Shown here: one piece after another, positions 23,868 through 33,326 of the stretch
How the letters are laid out: every line of letters starts with the position of its first letter
How positions within the stretch are numbered: position 1 is the first letter of the stretch
Assembly: GCF_900102015.1 (NCBI RefSeq)
Contig: NZ_FNAT01000005.1
Coordinates: forward strand, 1 to 49,262
Direction of reading: 5' to 3'
Origin: Limimaricola pyoseonensis
Lineage (GTDB): Bacteria > Pseudomonadota > Alphaproteobacteria > Rhodobacterales > Rhodobacteraceae
DNA length: 49,262 nucleotides
Program-made: the position numbers and the translations under genes
Notes under the pieces: generated by a model
Databases searched by the model: none
Seen by the model: the letters and a program-made list of their open reading frames with translations, nothing else
Told to the model about the DNA's origin: nothing

Positions 23868-25459
23868 CAGGTCCTTTCATCGAGAAGTGGGCTGCCGACC
23901 TGCCCCAGGAGGCGCGCGAAGCTCTCCTGCACCGGATGCAGGGAGCCTTCGGGCAGCACGCCGATCTCGCGCTTGATCTGCTCCATGTTTTCGAGCCAGT
24001 CGCTGCCGGTCAGCTCGGCTGCCTCTTCCTCGAGTGTCGAGAGACCCAGAGCCACCCGCATGGCCGCGGCCTGCGCTTCCTTGACCGGATCGACGAAGCC
24101 CTTGCCGGGACCGATCCACTTGGCCCGGCTGTAAGCCGACCAGTTCTCGCGAAACGAAGGCGCGCCCCGCGGCAACGTGATGCGGCCCGTGTCGATTTCC
24201 TCTTCGAGCCACGCCATGAAGAACGGCTGGCAGAACCCTTGCGCGAAGGAGACCCGGCGCGAGGTCCAGCCCCGCCATATCTCGACGAGGGCCGCGCGGG
24301 CGGAGCTGTAATTCGTCTTCGACCAGTCGGCCGCGAGCTGCTCGTAGGAAATGCCAAGCCCGCTTGCGATCTTGCGCAGCACCGCGCCCTCGAACTCGGC
24401 GAACTGCGCCGCCGGCCGAGAGGTGGAGACCATGCCGATCTCATCGCCCGGAAAGAGCTGGGTGATGCGGGCATTGCCCATCCTCACCCCGTCGCGCGCC
24501 TCGTAGTAGGATTGACGGTTCTCATGGTAGCCGAGAATTGCATTGCCGCCATCGCCCTCGCCGAAAAGCTCGTCCATCGCCTCCGGGCCCATGGGAGACT
24601 TGATGAAGGCGGCGAGCACCGCGTTGATCACCGCCGCCTGCAGCTCGACCCGGCCGTAGTGGTCCTCCATCCGGAGCGTCTCGATGATCGGAGCCAGCCG
24701 CGAAACACCGCGTGTCTGGCCGTCGCGAAACTTGTCGAAGAAGTGCATCACCACCGGCCGGCCCCACCCCTTCTCACGAGGCAATGCCTTCCAGGTGAAT
24801 TGCCCTTCGTCGGCATATGGGGATGCCGCATGCGCCTGGCGGAAGTGATAGCGGAATGCGGCGCCGTGACGATCGAGCTCCACCCCAGAACGCAGACGCG
24901 TCTCGTCGGCCAGATCGGCGGGCGTGGACAGGAGATCCGGATCGACGACCCGAAGCACGGTGGCGGTCGGGCGCTCGGGTCGCCAGCTCACGATCCCAAG
25001 AGCCTCGCCCTCGATGATGTAGTTCCGATAGGCCAGCGCGAACATCTGCCCCACCGTCTGGCTGCGAGTGAGGTCACACAGCTTTCGCGGATCCTCCGCG
25101 TAGTTGCGCCAACGCGCCTCCACCCGGTTCTTGAACTCCGCAGCCCATTCGCTGCTCAGCCCTAGCGCCATCCAGTCGGGCTTCAGCAGCGGTCGGAACC
25201 GGCTCCCGACCACCGCATCGACCTCCTTGACGATGCCGCCGGCCGTCCAACCGTTGTTGCGGGCAAGGTCGCGCGATCGCGATACGATCCGTTCCCTGTT
25301 AGGCAGCACTTCCGCATCAGCGGACCTGAATGGCGGCTGAAATGCCAGCATGGCATCCGAACTGTCTCCGCCCGCGACGTAGGAGGTCTCGCCGAACCCC
25401 TGCGCGCCGGCCTTCAAGCGCACAGACCCCGGCCTGATGCGAGCTGCAGCGCTGGCCAT
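23867..25459 (-). CDS. B: Portal protein (lambda gpB family)
   Basis: 530 residues (lambda gpB 533). Typical motifs: ARNNGWTAGGIVKEVDAVVGSRFRP, YADEGQFTW, the FAEFEGAVLRKIASGLGISYEQLAADWSKTNYSSARAAL block. It forms the dodecameric DNA entrance. The start codon overlaps the stop of the gpW gene. Confidence 0.95.
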   Translation of the reverse strand: MASAAARIRPGSVRLKAGAQGFGETSYVAGGDSSDAMLAFQPPFRSADAEVLPNRERIVSRSRDLARNNGWTAGGIVKEVDAVVGSRFRPLLKPDWMALGLSSEWAAEFKNRVEARWRNYAEDPRKLCDLTRSQTVGQMFALAYRNYIIEGEALGIVSWRPERPTATVLRVVDPDLLSTPADLADETRLRSGVELDRHGAAFRYHFRQAHAASPYADEGQFTWKALPREKGWGRPVVMHFFDKFRDGQTRGVSRLAPIIETLRMEDHYGRVELQAAVINAVLAAFIKSPMGPEAMDELFGEGDGGNAILGYHENRQSYYEARDGVRMGNARITQLFPGDEIGMVSTSRPAAQFAEFEGAVLRKIASGLGISYEQLAADWSKTNYSSARAALVEIWRGWTSRRVSFAQGFCQPFFMAWLEEEIDTGRITLPRGAPSFRENWSAYSRAKWIGPGKGFVDPVKEAQAAAMRVALGLSTLEEEAAELTGSDWLENMEQIKREIGVLPEGSLHPVQESFARLLGQVGSPLLDERT

Positions 25460-25674
25460 TAGTAGATCACCCGACGGCTGCGGGTGCCGACGGCCTGGCC
25501 CAGCTGCCGCTTGAGGCTTCGGATGTAACGCCTGAGCCCGGCTTCGTTCGCCCGGCTGTACTCCTGACGGTCACCGTCATAGCCGACCGCGACCACCTGG
25601 GAGCCCGTCATCAGCTGGTGCAGGGCACCTTCCGCCTCGTCGAGGCGGGCCTGCAGGATCGCATCATCGGCCAT
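25459..25674 (-). CDS. W: Head-tail joining protein gpW
   Basis: 71 residues (lambda gpW 68). The helix-rich N-terminus (LQARLDEAEGALHQLMTG) and SRANEAGLRRYIRSLKRQLG match the gpW fold that fills the bottom of the portal. Overlaps TerL by 11 nt. Confidence 0.9.
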   Translation of the reverse strand: MADDAILQARLDEAEGALHQLMTGSQVVAVGYDGDRQEYSRANEAGLRRYIRSLKRQLGQAVGTRSRRVIY

Positions 25675-27667
25675 TCAGGATCTCCGAGAGTGTTCTGCGT
25701 TTCGGCGCAGGCGATGCGCCTGCGTCGGTACTGGTTGCGGGGCCAACCGCAGGAATGGTCGTGTCGAACAGATCGCCCTGCTGGTCCTTGGGCGCCGTGC
25801 CGCGCTCCGCATCAAGCACGGCCCATTGTTCCTCGGTCATCGACGCCCAGCCCTTCCGCCGCGCGGCCGCTTCCGCGTAGAGCATCGTGTCAAGGCCCTC
25901 GTTCCGGCGGCTCGGCTCGACCAGTTCCCAGGCGCTGGTCACCACCCCGGCGCGGTTGCGCTTCAGGATCCGGACCTCCGAGGTGATCTGGCGGAAGAAC
26001 TCGTCTCCCAGCCCCCGGGCCATGTGCACATAGCCGCGCTCGAGCGGATCGTCCTTCGCCAACCACGCATAGAAATCGGCCTTCATCTGACTCACGTTCA
26101 GCATGAACGCCCGCTTCTGCGCGCGTTTCGCCTTGCCGTCTCGGCGGCGCTCGAACTTCATCGGCATCAGCACTGGGCCGATCTGGCTTGAAGAGCCCTT
26201 AACCAGGATCACCCGGCTCCACGGGTGCCGCTTCGCATAGGCCCAGACGGCCTCGGTGTAAGTGCCCGCGTCGATCGCCATCATGTCGACCTGCAGCTGT
26301 AGGCCACGCTCGGTCCGCCAGTTCGCCTTCAGCAGCGCGTCGAGGTCGTGGCGACCCTCGTCGCTGTCGATGTGATGCGGGATTACGATGTAGTCGACCA
26401 CCCAGCGACGGTAGCCGGCGCCGAAAGCCACGAGGTGCACCTCGGTCCGGTCGAGCTGGCAGTCGACGCCGGCCGCGAGAATCACGCCGCGCGCGGGTAC
26501 GATCCCCTTGGGCAGCACCTCGTCGTCGGCCGCGTTCTCGACGCGGTCGCGCAGCTTCTCCCAGTCCGGCCCCTTCGAGGCTTGTTCGAACGGCAGGCCG
26601 ATCACGTCGTTCCAGAACGTCTGCTCTGTCTCGGCCTCTGTCGTGGCCTTCGCCGCATCCTCGGAGGCGCCGGACACCGACACGCTGGTCCAGCCCATGA
26701 CCTGGGCGAACTCGACCGCCATGGAGGCCCAATCCCGCTGGGGCGCATAGGCGCGCCACAGGTGAAAGCCGGGGTGGTCGCCCTGCGGATGTCCCGCGAC
26801 CCACCGGCCCCGCCCAATGATCTGCTCCTTCCACTCGTGTCCGATGACCGCGTCGCAGTCCTCGCACGTGAAATGCGCCGCATGCAGCCGCTCGGGGTCG
26901 AGGTTGCGGCGGAAATTTTCCCAGGTCAGCGGCGCGAAGTGCCCGCAATGCGGACACGGCACGTGGTAGAGCCGCCGGTCGGAGCGGTTGTAGGCCCGCG
27001 TGATCCGGCAGGTGCCCGCGATCTGCGGTGTCGAGACCCGCAGGATCTTCGCATCCTCGAAGCCAGATGCCCGCGACAGCGCCAGCGCCTCCGGGTCACC
27101 CTTGGGCGTCATCTCGAACTTCGCGAGGTCGTCGAGCACCACGAGGCGACGCGACGTGCCGGCGAGATCATCCGGCGACCCGGCCGAGGCGATCTTGAGC
27201 GACCCGTTCCGCGCCAGGGTCTCCTGATTGAACTTCGCGTCCTTGTTGTCGCCGCCCCGGCCGTCGCCAAAAATGGCGCGCAGGCTTGGCGCCTGGCGGC
27301 GCATCGGCAGCCACTTGTTGTCGACCCATTCGGTCGCCGACGACGTCGTCGGATGCACCACGAGGCTATCGAGCGGACCGTACTCGTGCCAGGCGGCCAC
27401 CACCGGGTTGACCACCGAAACCGTCTTGCCCCACTGCGCGCTGCCGCGGACGCTCACCTCTCGCGCAGGATGCTCCGGGCTCAGCACCTCGTGGATCTCC
27501 CGCAGGAACGGGAAGCGGTCGATCCGGAACGGCCCGGGCATCGGCGAGCGCTCGTCGAAGACGATGTTCTCTTCGCACCAGCGCGTGATGTCGGGCGGCG
27601 GAGGCGGCGCGAGGGCCTCGGCCAGGGCCGCCGCGATTTCCGCCTCGGCAGACGAGAGAAAGCCCAT
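25664..27667 (-). CDS. A: Terminase large subunit (lambda gpA family)
   Basis: 667 residues (lambda gpA 641). Walker A-like GSAQWGKTVS, Walker B-like RLVVLDDLAKFE, a zinc-ribbon-like CPHC...CEDC pair and nuclease-domain acidic motifs (GVDCQLDRTEV, AIDAGTYT). It pumps DNA and makes cohesive ends. The ATG at 27667 shares a base with the stop of TerS. Confidence 0.97.
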   Translation of the reverse strand: MGFLSSAEAEIAAALAEALAPPPPPDITRWCEENIVFDERSPMPGPFRIDRFPFLREIHEVLSPEHPAREVSVRGSAQWGKTVSVVNPVVAAWHEYGPLDSLVVHPTTSSATEWVDNKWLPMRRQAPSLRAIFGDGRGGDNKDAKFNQETLARNGSLKIASAGSPDDLAGTSRRLVVLDDLAKFEMTPKGDPEALALSRASGFEDAKILRVSTPQIAGTCRITRAYNRSDRRLYHVPCPHCGHFAPLTWENFRRNLDPERLHAAHFTCEDCDAVIGHEWKEQIIGRGRWVAGHPQGDHPGFHLWRAYAPQRDWASMAVEFAQVMGWTSVSVSGASEDAAKATTEAETEQTFWNDVIGLPFEQASKGPDWEKLRDRVENAADDEVLPKGIVPARGVILAAGVDCQLDRTEVHLVAFGAGYRRWVVDYIVIPHHIDSDEGRHDLDALLKANWRTERGLQLQVDMMAIDAGTYTEAVWAYAKRHPWSRVILVKGSSSQIGPVLMPMKFERRRDGKAKRAQKRAFMLNVSQMKADFYAWLAKDDPLERGYVHMARGLGDEFFRQITSEVRILKRNRAGVVTSAWELVEPSRRNEGLDTMLYAEAAARRKGWASMTEEQWAVLDAERGTAPKDQQGDLFDTTIPAVGPATSTDAGASPAPKRRTLSEILNGR

Positions 27668-28290
27668 CAGACATCCGCCTCGGACTCGACGCCGGAGAGC
27701 GGCGCCACACGAGCCTGCCGTGCCAGCGCATCCGACCGCGACCCGCGGTGCGCCCGCCAGGTTTCCATCAGAAGCTGCCGGACCTGCTTGTAGTCCGTTC
27801 CGGTGACATCGGCGACGCGCCGCGCGCCGTCGCGCAGCATCGTCTCGATCTCGGCGATCTCCTGGCCGATCTGCCGCGCCGCCTGGCGCCGCGCCTCGGC
27901 CGCGAGGACGAAGGTGCCCTCCGCCTCGAGGTTCTGGCGCCGCAGGCGGCGAGCCTCCTCTTCCGCCTTGAGCGTGCGCGCCAACTCGTACCGATCGGGA
28001 TCGTTGTCCCTGAGCTGACGCGCTTCGCTCGGGCCTGCTTCCTGCCCCACTTTGCCGGCATCGCTCTCGATGCTGCCGAGCGCGCGGCGTGTCCCCGCAC
28101 CATTGCCCATGAGCTGGCCATGGTCGAGCCGCCGCCCGAGCGCTTCGGCGCATTTGCCCAGATCGAACCGTCGGGCCCGACCCTCGCCCTGGTAGCAGCC
28201 ATCGAGCTTGCCCTCGGCGACGTACTGGCTGACCCGTCCCTTGGAGACGCTCAGTCTCGTGGCCAGCTCGGTCGCCCTCAGCATCGTCAT
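27667..28290 (-). CDS. Nu1: Terminase small subunit (Nu1-like)
   Basis: 207 residues (lambda Nu1 181). The N-terminal winged helix (ELATRLSVSKGRVSQYVAEG) should recognise the cos site; a long charged helical region (EEEARRLRRQNLEAEG...) follows. Begins the late operon. The cos site itself, expected just upstream, was not identified. Confidence 0.9.
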   Translation of the reverse strand: MTMLRATELATRLSVSKGRVSQYVAEGKLDGCYQGEGRARRFDLGKCAEALGRRLDHGQLMGNGAGTRRALGSIESDAGKVGQEAGPSEARQLRDNDPDRYELARTLKAEEEARRLRRQNLEAEGTFVLAAEARRQAARQIGQEIAEIETMLRDGARRVADVTGTDYKQVRQLLMETWRAHRGSRSDALARQARVAPLSGVESEADV

Positions 28291-28561
28291 CGATGGATCC
28301 TGTCTAACTGGTGGCCCCTCGTTTAGACCCGCCCGTTTAGGCTCTCGGACTTGTTTACCCCCGCGAAACCCATGCCCTCAGCGCCCCCGTATACGGAGTT
28401 GCCGGCGGGAAGGACCCGAAGGACGGGGGGTGCACGGGAGGCCCGGCCAGCGGCCGGATACGAAAGCGCCCGGTCGGGTCTCGGGTCCCGCCGGGCGCAC
28501 TTCGTGATGATGCCCCAAGGGCTACATCCGGTTTGCTTAATCGAAAAGCCCCAAATTTCAC
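28291..28561. other. Gap before TerS: possible cos region
   Basis: 271 bp without a convincing gene. Besides the hairpin at 28463-28498 it holds no motif I can prove. In lambda-type phages cos lies just upstream of the small terminase gene, so it is the best place to look for the packaging site. Confidence 0.4.
28463..28498 (-). terminator. Possible minus-strand terminator or attenuator
   Basis: On the minus strand GCGCCCGG (28498-28491) pairs with CCGGGCGC (28473-28466) and is followed by TTTCG. It lies between the regulator-like gene and TerS, so it may end that gene's transcript and be read through during late expression (inference). Confidence 0.5.
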
Positions 28562-29266
28562 TCAGAGCGCATAGAGCCGATCCAGGGCGCCGGTCAGCCC
28601 GTCGATCAGCGCCGCATTCGCAGACCGCGCATTGCCCCAACCTTGGGCCTTGCGGACCTCAGCCGAGGTGCGCCCCTCGATGCACACGGCATCGACCAGC
28701 TGGCGCGCCCGGATCGTCCTGCGCGGATCGTCGGCCCGGCGGCGCTGCGGCGTGAGAACGACCTCGTCGCCGATGGCGCGAAGCATCCCGCGGTAGCGTT
28801 GGATGTCGTGGATCAGCGCGTCGATCCACGACGCCGAGCCATCGCCCGCCCGGTCCTGGCCCTCGATCGACGAGCAGCGCACCCCGGCCGCCTCGACCCG
28901 CTCGACCAGCGCGGCATAGGTGCGTCCCGCCTCGACCTGCGCAACGGTGAAGAGCGGCTGGCCTTCGGGATCACGGCGGCGCGCCTGCAACTCCATCCGG
29001 TCGAAGGCATCGACCGTCGCTGCCGGATGAAAGCCCTCGGCCGTGGCGCGGCGGGTGCGCAGGCCCGATTGCGTCATCACCGTCTCGTACTGGCGCAGCA
29101 CCCGCATTGGTCCGCGTCCCGGCGCCGCGTGGATCTCGGGGCTGCAGTCGGCGGGCGGCTGCGCCTGGGCCAGCAGCGCCTGCACCCGGTCTACCTCGTC
29201 CGAGAGACGGTCCTTGCCGGTGACGGGGCGCGCGGTGAGGCCGAGGAGGGAGAAGTGCTGCGACAT
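28562..29266 (-). CDS. Unknown protein directly upstream of late operon, possible late regulator
   Basis: 234 residues from the ATG at 29266; a purine-rich GAGAG is about 8 nt upstream. The C-terminal 60 residues (DPRRTIRARQLVDAVCIEGRTSAEVRKAQGWGNARSANAALIDGL) resemble a helix-turn-helix style DNA-binding part. Position, just ahead of a hairpin and TerS, corresponds to lambda Q. It could be an activator or antiterminator of the late operon; no family recognised. Confidence 0.6.
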   Translation of the reverse strand: MSQHFSLLGLTARPVTGKDRLSDEVDRVQALLAQAQPPADCSPEIHAAPGRGPMRVLRQYETVMTQSGLRTRRATAEGFHPAATVDAFDRMELQARRRDPEGQPLFTVAQVEAGRTYAALVERVEAAGVRCSSIEGQDRAGDGSASWIDALIHDIQRYRGMLRAIGDEVVLTPQRRRADDPRRTIRARQLVDAVCIEGRTSAEVRKAQGWGNARSANAALIDGLTGALDRLYAL

Positions 29267-29339
29267 GGATAGGTCTCTCTCAATATCTGGTGTCGATGGT
29301 GGATGCCTGACTAGGTCTTGCGTCGACTTGTGGAGGTAC

Positions 29340-29660
29340 GGGAGGAACGGGAGGATAGATCGTGGTGAATACGCCATCCTCCCTCGGCTCCGATCCTTCC
29401 AGTTGGCTGTATTCGTTGAATAAAATGGGACGGAGTAGAGGATAGGGAGGATAGGGAGGATAATTCCGGTATACGCATGAGGGCCTTTGGCTGCTGGCTT
29501 GGTGGCTGGAAATACGCGCGTACGCGTATGCCGAAATCATCCTCCCTATCCTCCCTCGGCTCCCTCTCCTGCCCCCAAGCTATTGGTCTTCTTACATTTC
29601 CCCCGCACCCCCTTGGCTACGCCTTCCTCCCGTCGGAGGCTCTATCCTCCCCATCCTCCC
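29340..29660. repeat. Paired inverted 9-bp repeats, candidate replication origin
   Basis: The octamer GGGAGGAT occurs at 29349-29356, 29445-29452 and 29454-29461, and its complement ATCCTCCC at 29376-29383, 29539-29546, 29548-29555, 29644-29651 and 29653-29660; GGGAGGAA is at 29340-29347. Three sets are tandem pairs with a 9-bp period. An AT-richer stretch lies at about 29410-29427 and a CGCG-rich near-palindrome at about 29512-29529. The region separates the helicase from the late block and codes for nothing convincing. An iteron-type origin is plausible. Confidence 0.6.
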
Positions 29661-29671
29661 GGCTGTTTTCA

Positions 29672-31528
29672 TCAGTAGGGGTCCGGGGCCCAGTCCGCAG
29701 GCGCACCGCTGGAGGACGACGAGGCCGGCGGACCGCCATAGCTGCCGGTGTCGGCGCCCGCTGCCATGCGGTTCTTGAACTCGTCCGAGAGCAGCAGGCC
29801 GCGATAGCCGGCGATGCTGCGCTTGCCGTCGGTGAAGGTCAGGCCGGAGCGTCGATCGCGGTAGTGATCGGCCTTGGACTTCAGCCGCAGCTGCACCGTG
29901 CGGGGCGTCCACTGGCTGTCGCCACGCTCGTCCATCCAGTAATTGAAGGCGGTGACGAGATCCTTGGTCCGGGTGAAGGCCTCTGGGTTGCCCGTGACCT
30001 CGCAGCACTGGTCGAGGAAGCTGCCGACCGGATCGCTCTCCTCGCGATAGGCCCGGGTCGCCTCGGCCACGCTCTCGGGCACCTGCAGCCCAAGCTCGAG
30101 ATAGTCCTCAAGCCCCTCGATCAGCCAGTTCAGGATGCCGGCCCGCTCCTCCCAGAGCTTCCGGCCGAGATGCGGATCCCGCTCCTCCTCGGGGATCTGC
30201 ACGCCGAAGAGCACGAGAAGCACGCGCCGCCAGATGCCGTCGTCGGTGCCGCGGATCTCCGGCTTGTGGTTGCCCGAGATCACCAGCTTGAACTTGGGGT
30301 TCACCTCGACGAAGTCCTCGCGCAGGGCGCGCACCAGGATCGGCTCGCCCCCGGTCAGCTCCTTGATCGTGCCCTCCTTGAGCCGCTCGCCCTGCTCGGG
30401 CTCGGAGGCCCGAACCATGCGCGCCCCCATGAGCGGGATCAGGTCGGGGGTGGCATCGGCTCCGCCCCGCTTCGACTGGCCGGTCAGCGACTCGATCTTG
30501 GCCGTGGCCGAGTAGTCGCCCATCATCCTCGCCATCAGGTCCACCAGGACCGATTTGCCGTTCGCGCCATGGCCGTAGAAGAACACGAGGTTCTGGACCA
30601 CCACGCCGGTCATCGAAAGCGCGAACCAGCGCTGCAGGAAGCCTCGGATCTGCGGATCGGGCTGCACCCTGCGCAGGAAGGCGTCGAACAGCGGCGCTTT
30701 CGCCTCCGGGTCGTGCTCGACCGGCATGCACTTGGTCAGGTAGTCCTCGCGATCGTGGTCACGCATCTCCCAGGCCGCGCGCTTCGGCTGGCCTTTTGCC
30801 TCGTGCACCACGAAGTGCAGCGTGCCGGACGCGGTGTTGATCGCCAGCGGATCGGCATCCAACTCGTCGAGCGTCTTCGACAGGGTCACGCCCGCTTCGG
30901 TCAGCATGGCATCGATCTTGCCAGTGTTGCCCGTCGACTTGGCGAAGGTGCGGTGCTCGGTCTTCCGCTTGCCGAGGGCCTTCTTCACCGCCACCGCGGC
31001 GTTGACCTTCTGGTGCGCCGCAGCGAGCGCCGCCTCGTCCTCGTCGGTCCGGTCCTCGATCGCGCGCAGTCGCCGCACCTCGGCCTCGGCGGCAGGCAGC
31101 GCGTCGAGGCGCTGCCGCTCCCAGTCGTCGAGCGCGAGGAACCGGACCTCCTCGAGCATCCGGTCGCTGACCGACTGCGCCAGGCGCCGCACGGCAAGGC
31201 CGTTGCTGTCCTGCGCCCAGCGAGCCCCGTCCCAGCCGAACCAACCGACCCGCGGCACCTGCACCACGTCGCTGCCGTGATAGAGCACGAAGCGACGGCC
31301 GTTGCCGACATCGTTGAGCGGATATGCCGATCCCTCGATCTCCAGCGCCGGTGTGTCATCCGGCCGGCCGGGGTCATTCGGGTCGCCCGGCGCCTGGCCT
31401 TGCGGATCTCCGGCATCGCAATCGGGGTCCAGGGTTTCAGCCGCCGTCGGCACGCCGCCCATGTCGACCTCCTCGGCCGAGGCGATGCGGTCGCGCACCT
31501 CGCGCAGCGGATCGGTCTCATCCGTCAT
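29672..31528 (-). CDS. Replicative helicase, P4-type SF3 (D5 N-domain)
   Basis: 618 residues from the ATG at 31528 overlapping the primase stop. The SF3 AAA+ domain is at about residues 300-480 with Walker A GANGKS at about 320 and the VISGNHKPEIRGTDDGIWRR motif C/sensor block. The N-terminal half corresponds to the D5_N-type region. It opens the origin and unwinds DNA, working with the preceding primase as a split P4-alpha-like pair. Upstream extensions are shadows. Confidence 0.93.
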   Translation of the reverse strand: MTDETDPLREVRDRIASAEEVDMGGVPTAAETLDPDCDAGDPQGQAPGDPNDPGRPDDTPALEIEGSAYPLNDVGNGRRFVLYHGSDVVQVPRVGWFGWDGARWAQDSNGLAVRRLAQSVSDRMLEEVRFLALDDWERQRLDALPAAEAEVRRLRAIEDRTDEDEAALAAAHQKVNAAVAVKKALGKRKTEHRTFAKSTGNTGKIDAMLTEAGVTLSKTLDELDADPLAINTASGTLHFVVHEAKGQPKRAAWEMRDHDREDYLTKCMPVEHDPEAKAPLFDAFLRRVQPDPQIRGFLQRWFALSMTGVVVQNLVFFYGHGANGKSVLVDLMARMMGDYSATAKIESLTGQSKRGGADATPDLIPLMGARMVRASEPEQGERLKEGTIKELTGGEPILVRALREDFVEVNPKFKLVISGNHKPEIRGTDDGIWRRVLLVLFGVQIPEEERDPHLGRKLWEERAGILNWLIEGLEDYLELGLQVPESVAEATRAYREESDPVGSFLDQCCEVTGNPEAFTRTKDLVTAFNYWMDERGDSQWTPRTVQLRLKSKADHYRDRRSGLTFTDGKRSIAGYRGLLLSDEFKNRMAAGADTGSYGGPPASSSSSGAPADWAPDPY

Positions 31529-32658
31529 TTCGGGTCCCTCGTCAGAATGTCGTTCAAGTCCTGTCCCTCGCCCGCATGGACGATGGAGATGCTGTTGAGC
31601 CCGCGGATCCGCGCGCGGGCGCGGCGCAGGCCGGATAGAAGCTGGGCGCGGGTCGCGCGCGGATCGCTGTCGCCGTCCTGGATGAAGACCAGGCGCCGGA
31701 TCCACGGCGGCGGCAGAAAGGCGCTGTCGTCCTCGAGATCGGGGATCCCGGCATACTTCATGCCCTTGCCGCGCAGCACGCGCTTGCCGGCCATGTTGCC
31801 GAGATCGATCCCCGCCCAGTAGGCCGTGCCGGGCAGCGCGTCGGCCGCGAGCGCGGTGAACGTCGTCTCGATCCCCTCGCCCATCACCAGCGTGTCGAAG
31901 TCGCCCGGCCGCGGCTTGTGATGCGTCAGCCGGATCGCGCATCCCCTCTTCGAGCCGAGGCTCTTCTTGCGCTTGAGCACCGCGCCCTCATGCATAATCC
32001 GCGCCTTGCCCTGCGGCTGGTCGAGGTCGAACCAGGTGCGATGCACGGCCGAGAACTGGCCTGAGGGCAGCTGGATCGCCGCGAGCATGGCGGGGCCGCG
32101 ATGGACCTCCTGCCAGCCGCGATCCTCGGCCGGGACCATGTAGGGCAGCGCCGGCGCGTAGCGCAGGCAGGGCGGCGGGCTCGATGCCAGTGCATCGGGC
32201 AGCCCGCGCAGCCGCAGGTAGTCGACGACGGGCGAGCCGGCGGCAGGGGCGGCCGCATCCCAGATCGAGCGCGCGGCCGAGACGGCCTCGGCGCGCTTGC
32301 GCTCCGCCACCCGCTCGGCATTCGCACGGTCGCGCTCGCGGGCCTCTTCGCGCTGCCGGCGGACCACCGGATCGATCTCGCGCTCCGCCTCGCCCACGAG
32401 CCAGGCCAACGCCGCCTTGAAGTCGCAGGCGAGCACGAGCTCGACCAGGCGCACGCCGTCGCCGCCACCGCAGTGCCGGCAGTTGAAGACGCCGAGATCG
32501 GGGTTGATCGAGAAGCGGTCGGTCCCGCCGCAGGCCGGGCACGGGCCGACCTGCTCGCGCCCCGACGGCTTCAGGCCGCGGATGTCGAGCCGATGCGCGA
32601 CCTCCACGATGGGGATCGCGCGAGCCTCCTCAAGCCGGGTGTCGTCCTGCACGCCCAT
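31525..32658 (-). CDS. Primase with CHC2 zinc finger and Toprim-like domain
   Basis: 377 residues. Zinc ligands Cys40, Cys43, Cys60 and Cys63 (CPACGG...CRHCGG) and a Toprim-like region at the C-terminus (LVMGEGIETTFTALAA, LVFIQDGDSD). It makes RNA primers on single-stranded DNA exposed by the adjacent helicase. The 4-nt overlap of stop and helicase start suggests translational coupling. Confidence 0.93.
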   Translation of the reverse strand: MGVQDDTRLEEARAIPIVEVAHRLDIRGLKPSGREQVGPCPACGGTDRFSINPDLGVFNCRHCGGGDGVRLVELVLACDFKAALAWLVGEAEREIDPVVRRQREEARERDRANAERVAERKRAEAVSAARSIWDAAAPAAGSPVVDYLRLRGLPDALASSPPPCLRYAPALPYMVPAEDRGWQEVHRGPAMLAAIQLPSGQFSAVHRTWFDLDQPQGKARIMHEGAVLKRKKSLGSKRGCAIRLTHHKPRPGDFDTLVMGEGIETTFTALAADALPGTAYWAGIDLGNMAGKRVLRGKGMKYAGIPDLEDDSAFLPPPWIRRLVFIQDGDSDPRATRAQLLSGLRRARARIRGLNSISIVHAGEGQDLNDILTRDPK

Positions 32659-32665
32659 GTCCGCC

Positions 32666-32998
32666 TCACAGCCCGCCGGAAAAGCGTTGCTGCGCCGCGT
32701 CGGAGCGCCCGGCATAGAGCATCAGCAGCGCTCGCCGCAGCAGCTCATCGGCCTGTTCCGGTCGAATGCCGGCGACACCATGCGCCACGCGGCCCGCTTG
32801 GACCCGCACGAGTTCGATCGGCTCGGCCAGCGGCTCGTCGTTCGGCTTGCCGAGCCGGTCCAGAACCTCGCGCAGCCGCGCGCGCAGGCTGGCACGCACG
32901 TCGTCCGAGCGGGCGGGCGTCAAGGCGTAGGTGACCGCGGTCTCGACCATTGCCGCCACGGCCGCGAGATCCACGGGCTGGCGCTGGCGTTCAGCCAT
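32666..32998 (-). CDS. Hypothetical protein of the replication operon
   Basis: 110 residues, helical, start at the ATG 32998 overlapping the next upstream stop. It ends 7 nt before the primase start. No family recognised; it could be a small replication factor. Confidence 0.65.
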   Translation of the reverse strand: MAERQRQPVDLAAVAAMVETAVTYALTPARSDDVRASLRARLREVLDRLGKPNDEPLAEPIELVRVQAGRVAHGVAGIRPEQADELLRRALLMLYAGRSDAAQQRFSGGL

Positions 32999-33326
32999 GA
33001 GCGACCTCGCGTTGCCAGGCGTCGAAGCCGCGGGGCAGTTCCTCGCGCAGGAGCTGTTCGGTCCGCTCGGCATCGCTGCGCACCGCGCCGTCCTTCCAGT
33101 CGCAGACGAAGTGGAAGAGCGCGAGGCCCGCCCCTTCGTGGTCGTCGGGCGCGTCTGCCGCGAAGACGGAAACCGCCGACATCGCCAGCTCGTCGTCCGG
33201 CACCAGGTCGCGGGCGTAGGTCGAGAAGGCCTCGATCTCGCCGGCTGTCACCGGACGCTGGCGCGCTTCGAGAGCGATCGTCAGTGCCCGGTAGCCGAAT
33301 GCCATGCTGGGATTGATATCGCTCAC
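32991..33326 (-). CDS. Hypothetical protein of the replication operon
   Basis: 111 residues; acidic (AADAPDDHEGAG) with helical ends. Overlaps both neighbours by a few bases, so it is translated as part of the operon. Function unknown. Confidence 0.65.
   Translation of the reverse strand: MSDINPSMAFGYRALTIALEARQRPVTAGEIEAFSTYARDLVPDDELAMSAVSVFAADAPDDHEGAGLALFHFVCDWKDGAVRSDAERTEQLLREELPRGFDAWQREVAHG

Noticed and set aside
29280-29540. Minus-strand frame with YPPYPPYP repeats
   Set aside because: The Pro/Tyr repeats are a by-product of the 9-bp DNA repeats; no SD and composition unlike neighbours.
29340-29660. CRISPR array
   Set aside because: Repeats are 8-9 bp, in both orientations and lack constant spacers; no cas genes are in the window.
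29477-31822. Plus-strand open frame of 781 codons over the helicase
   Set aside because: Antisense shadow of the SF3 helicase gene, which has Walker A and motif C.
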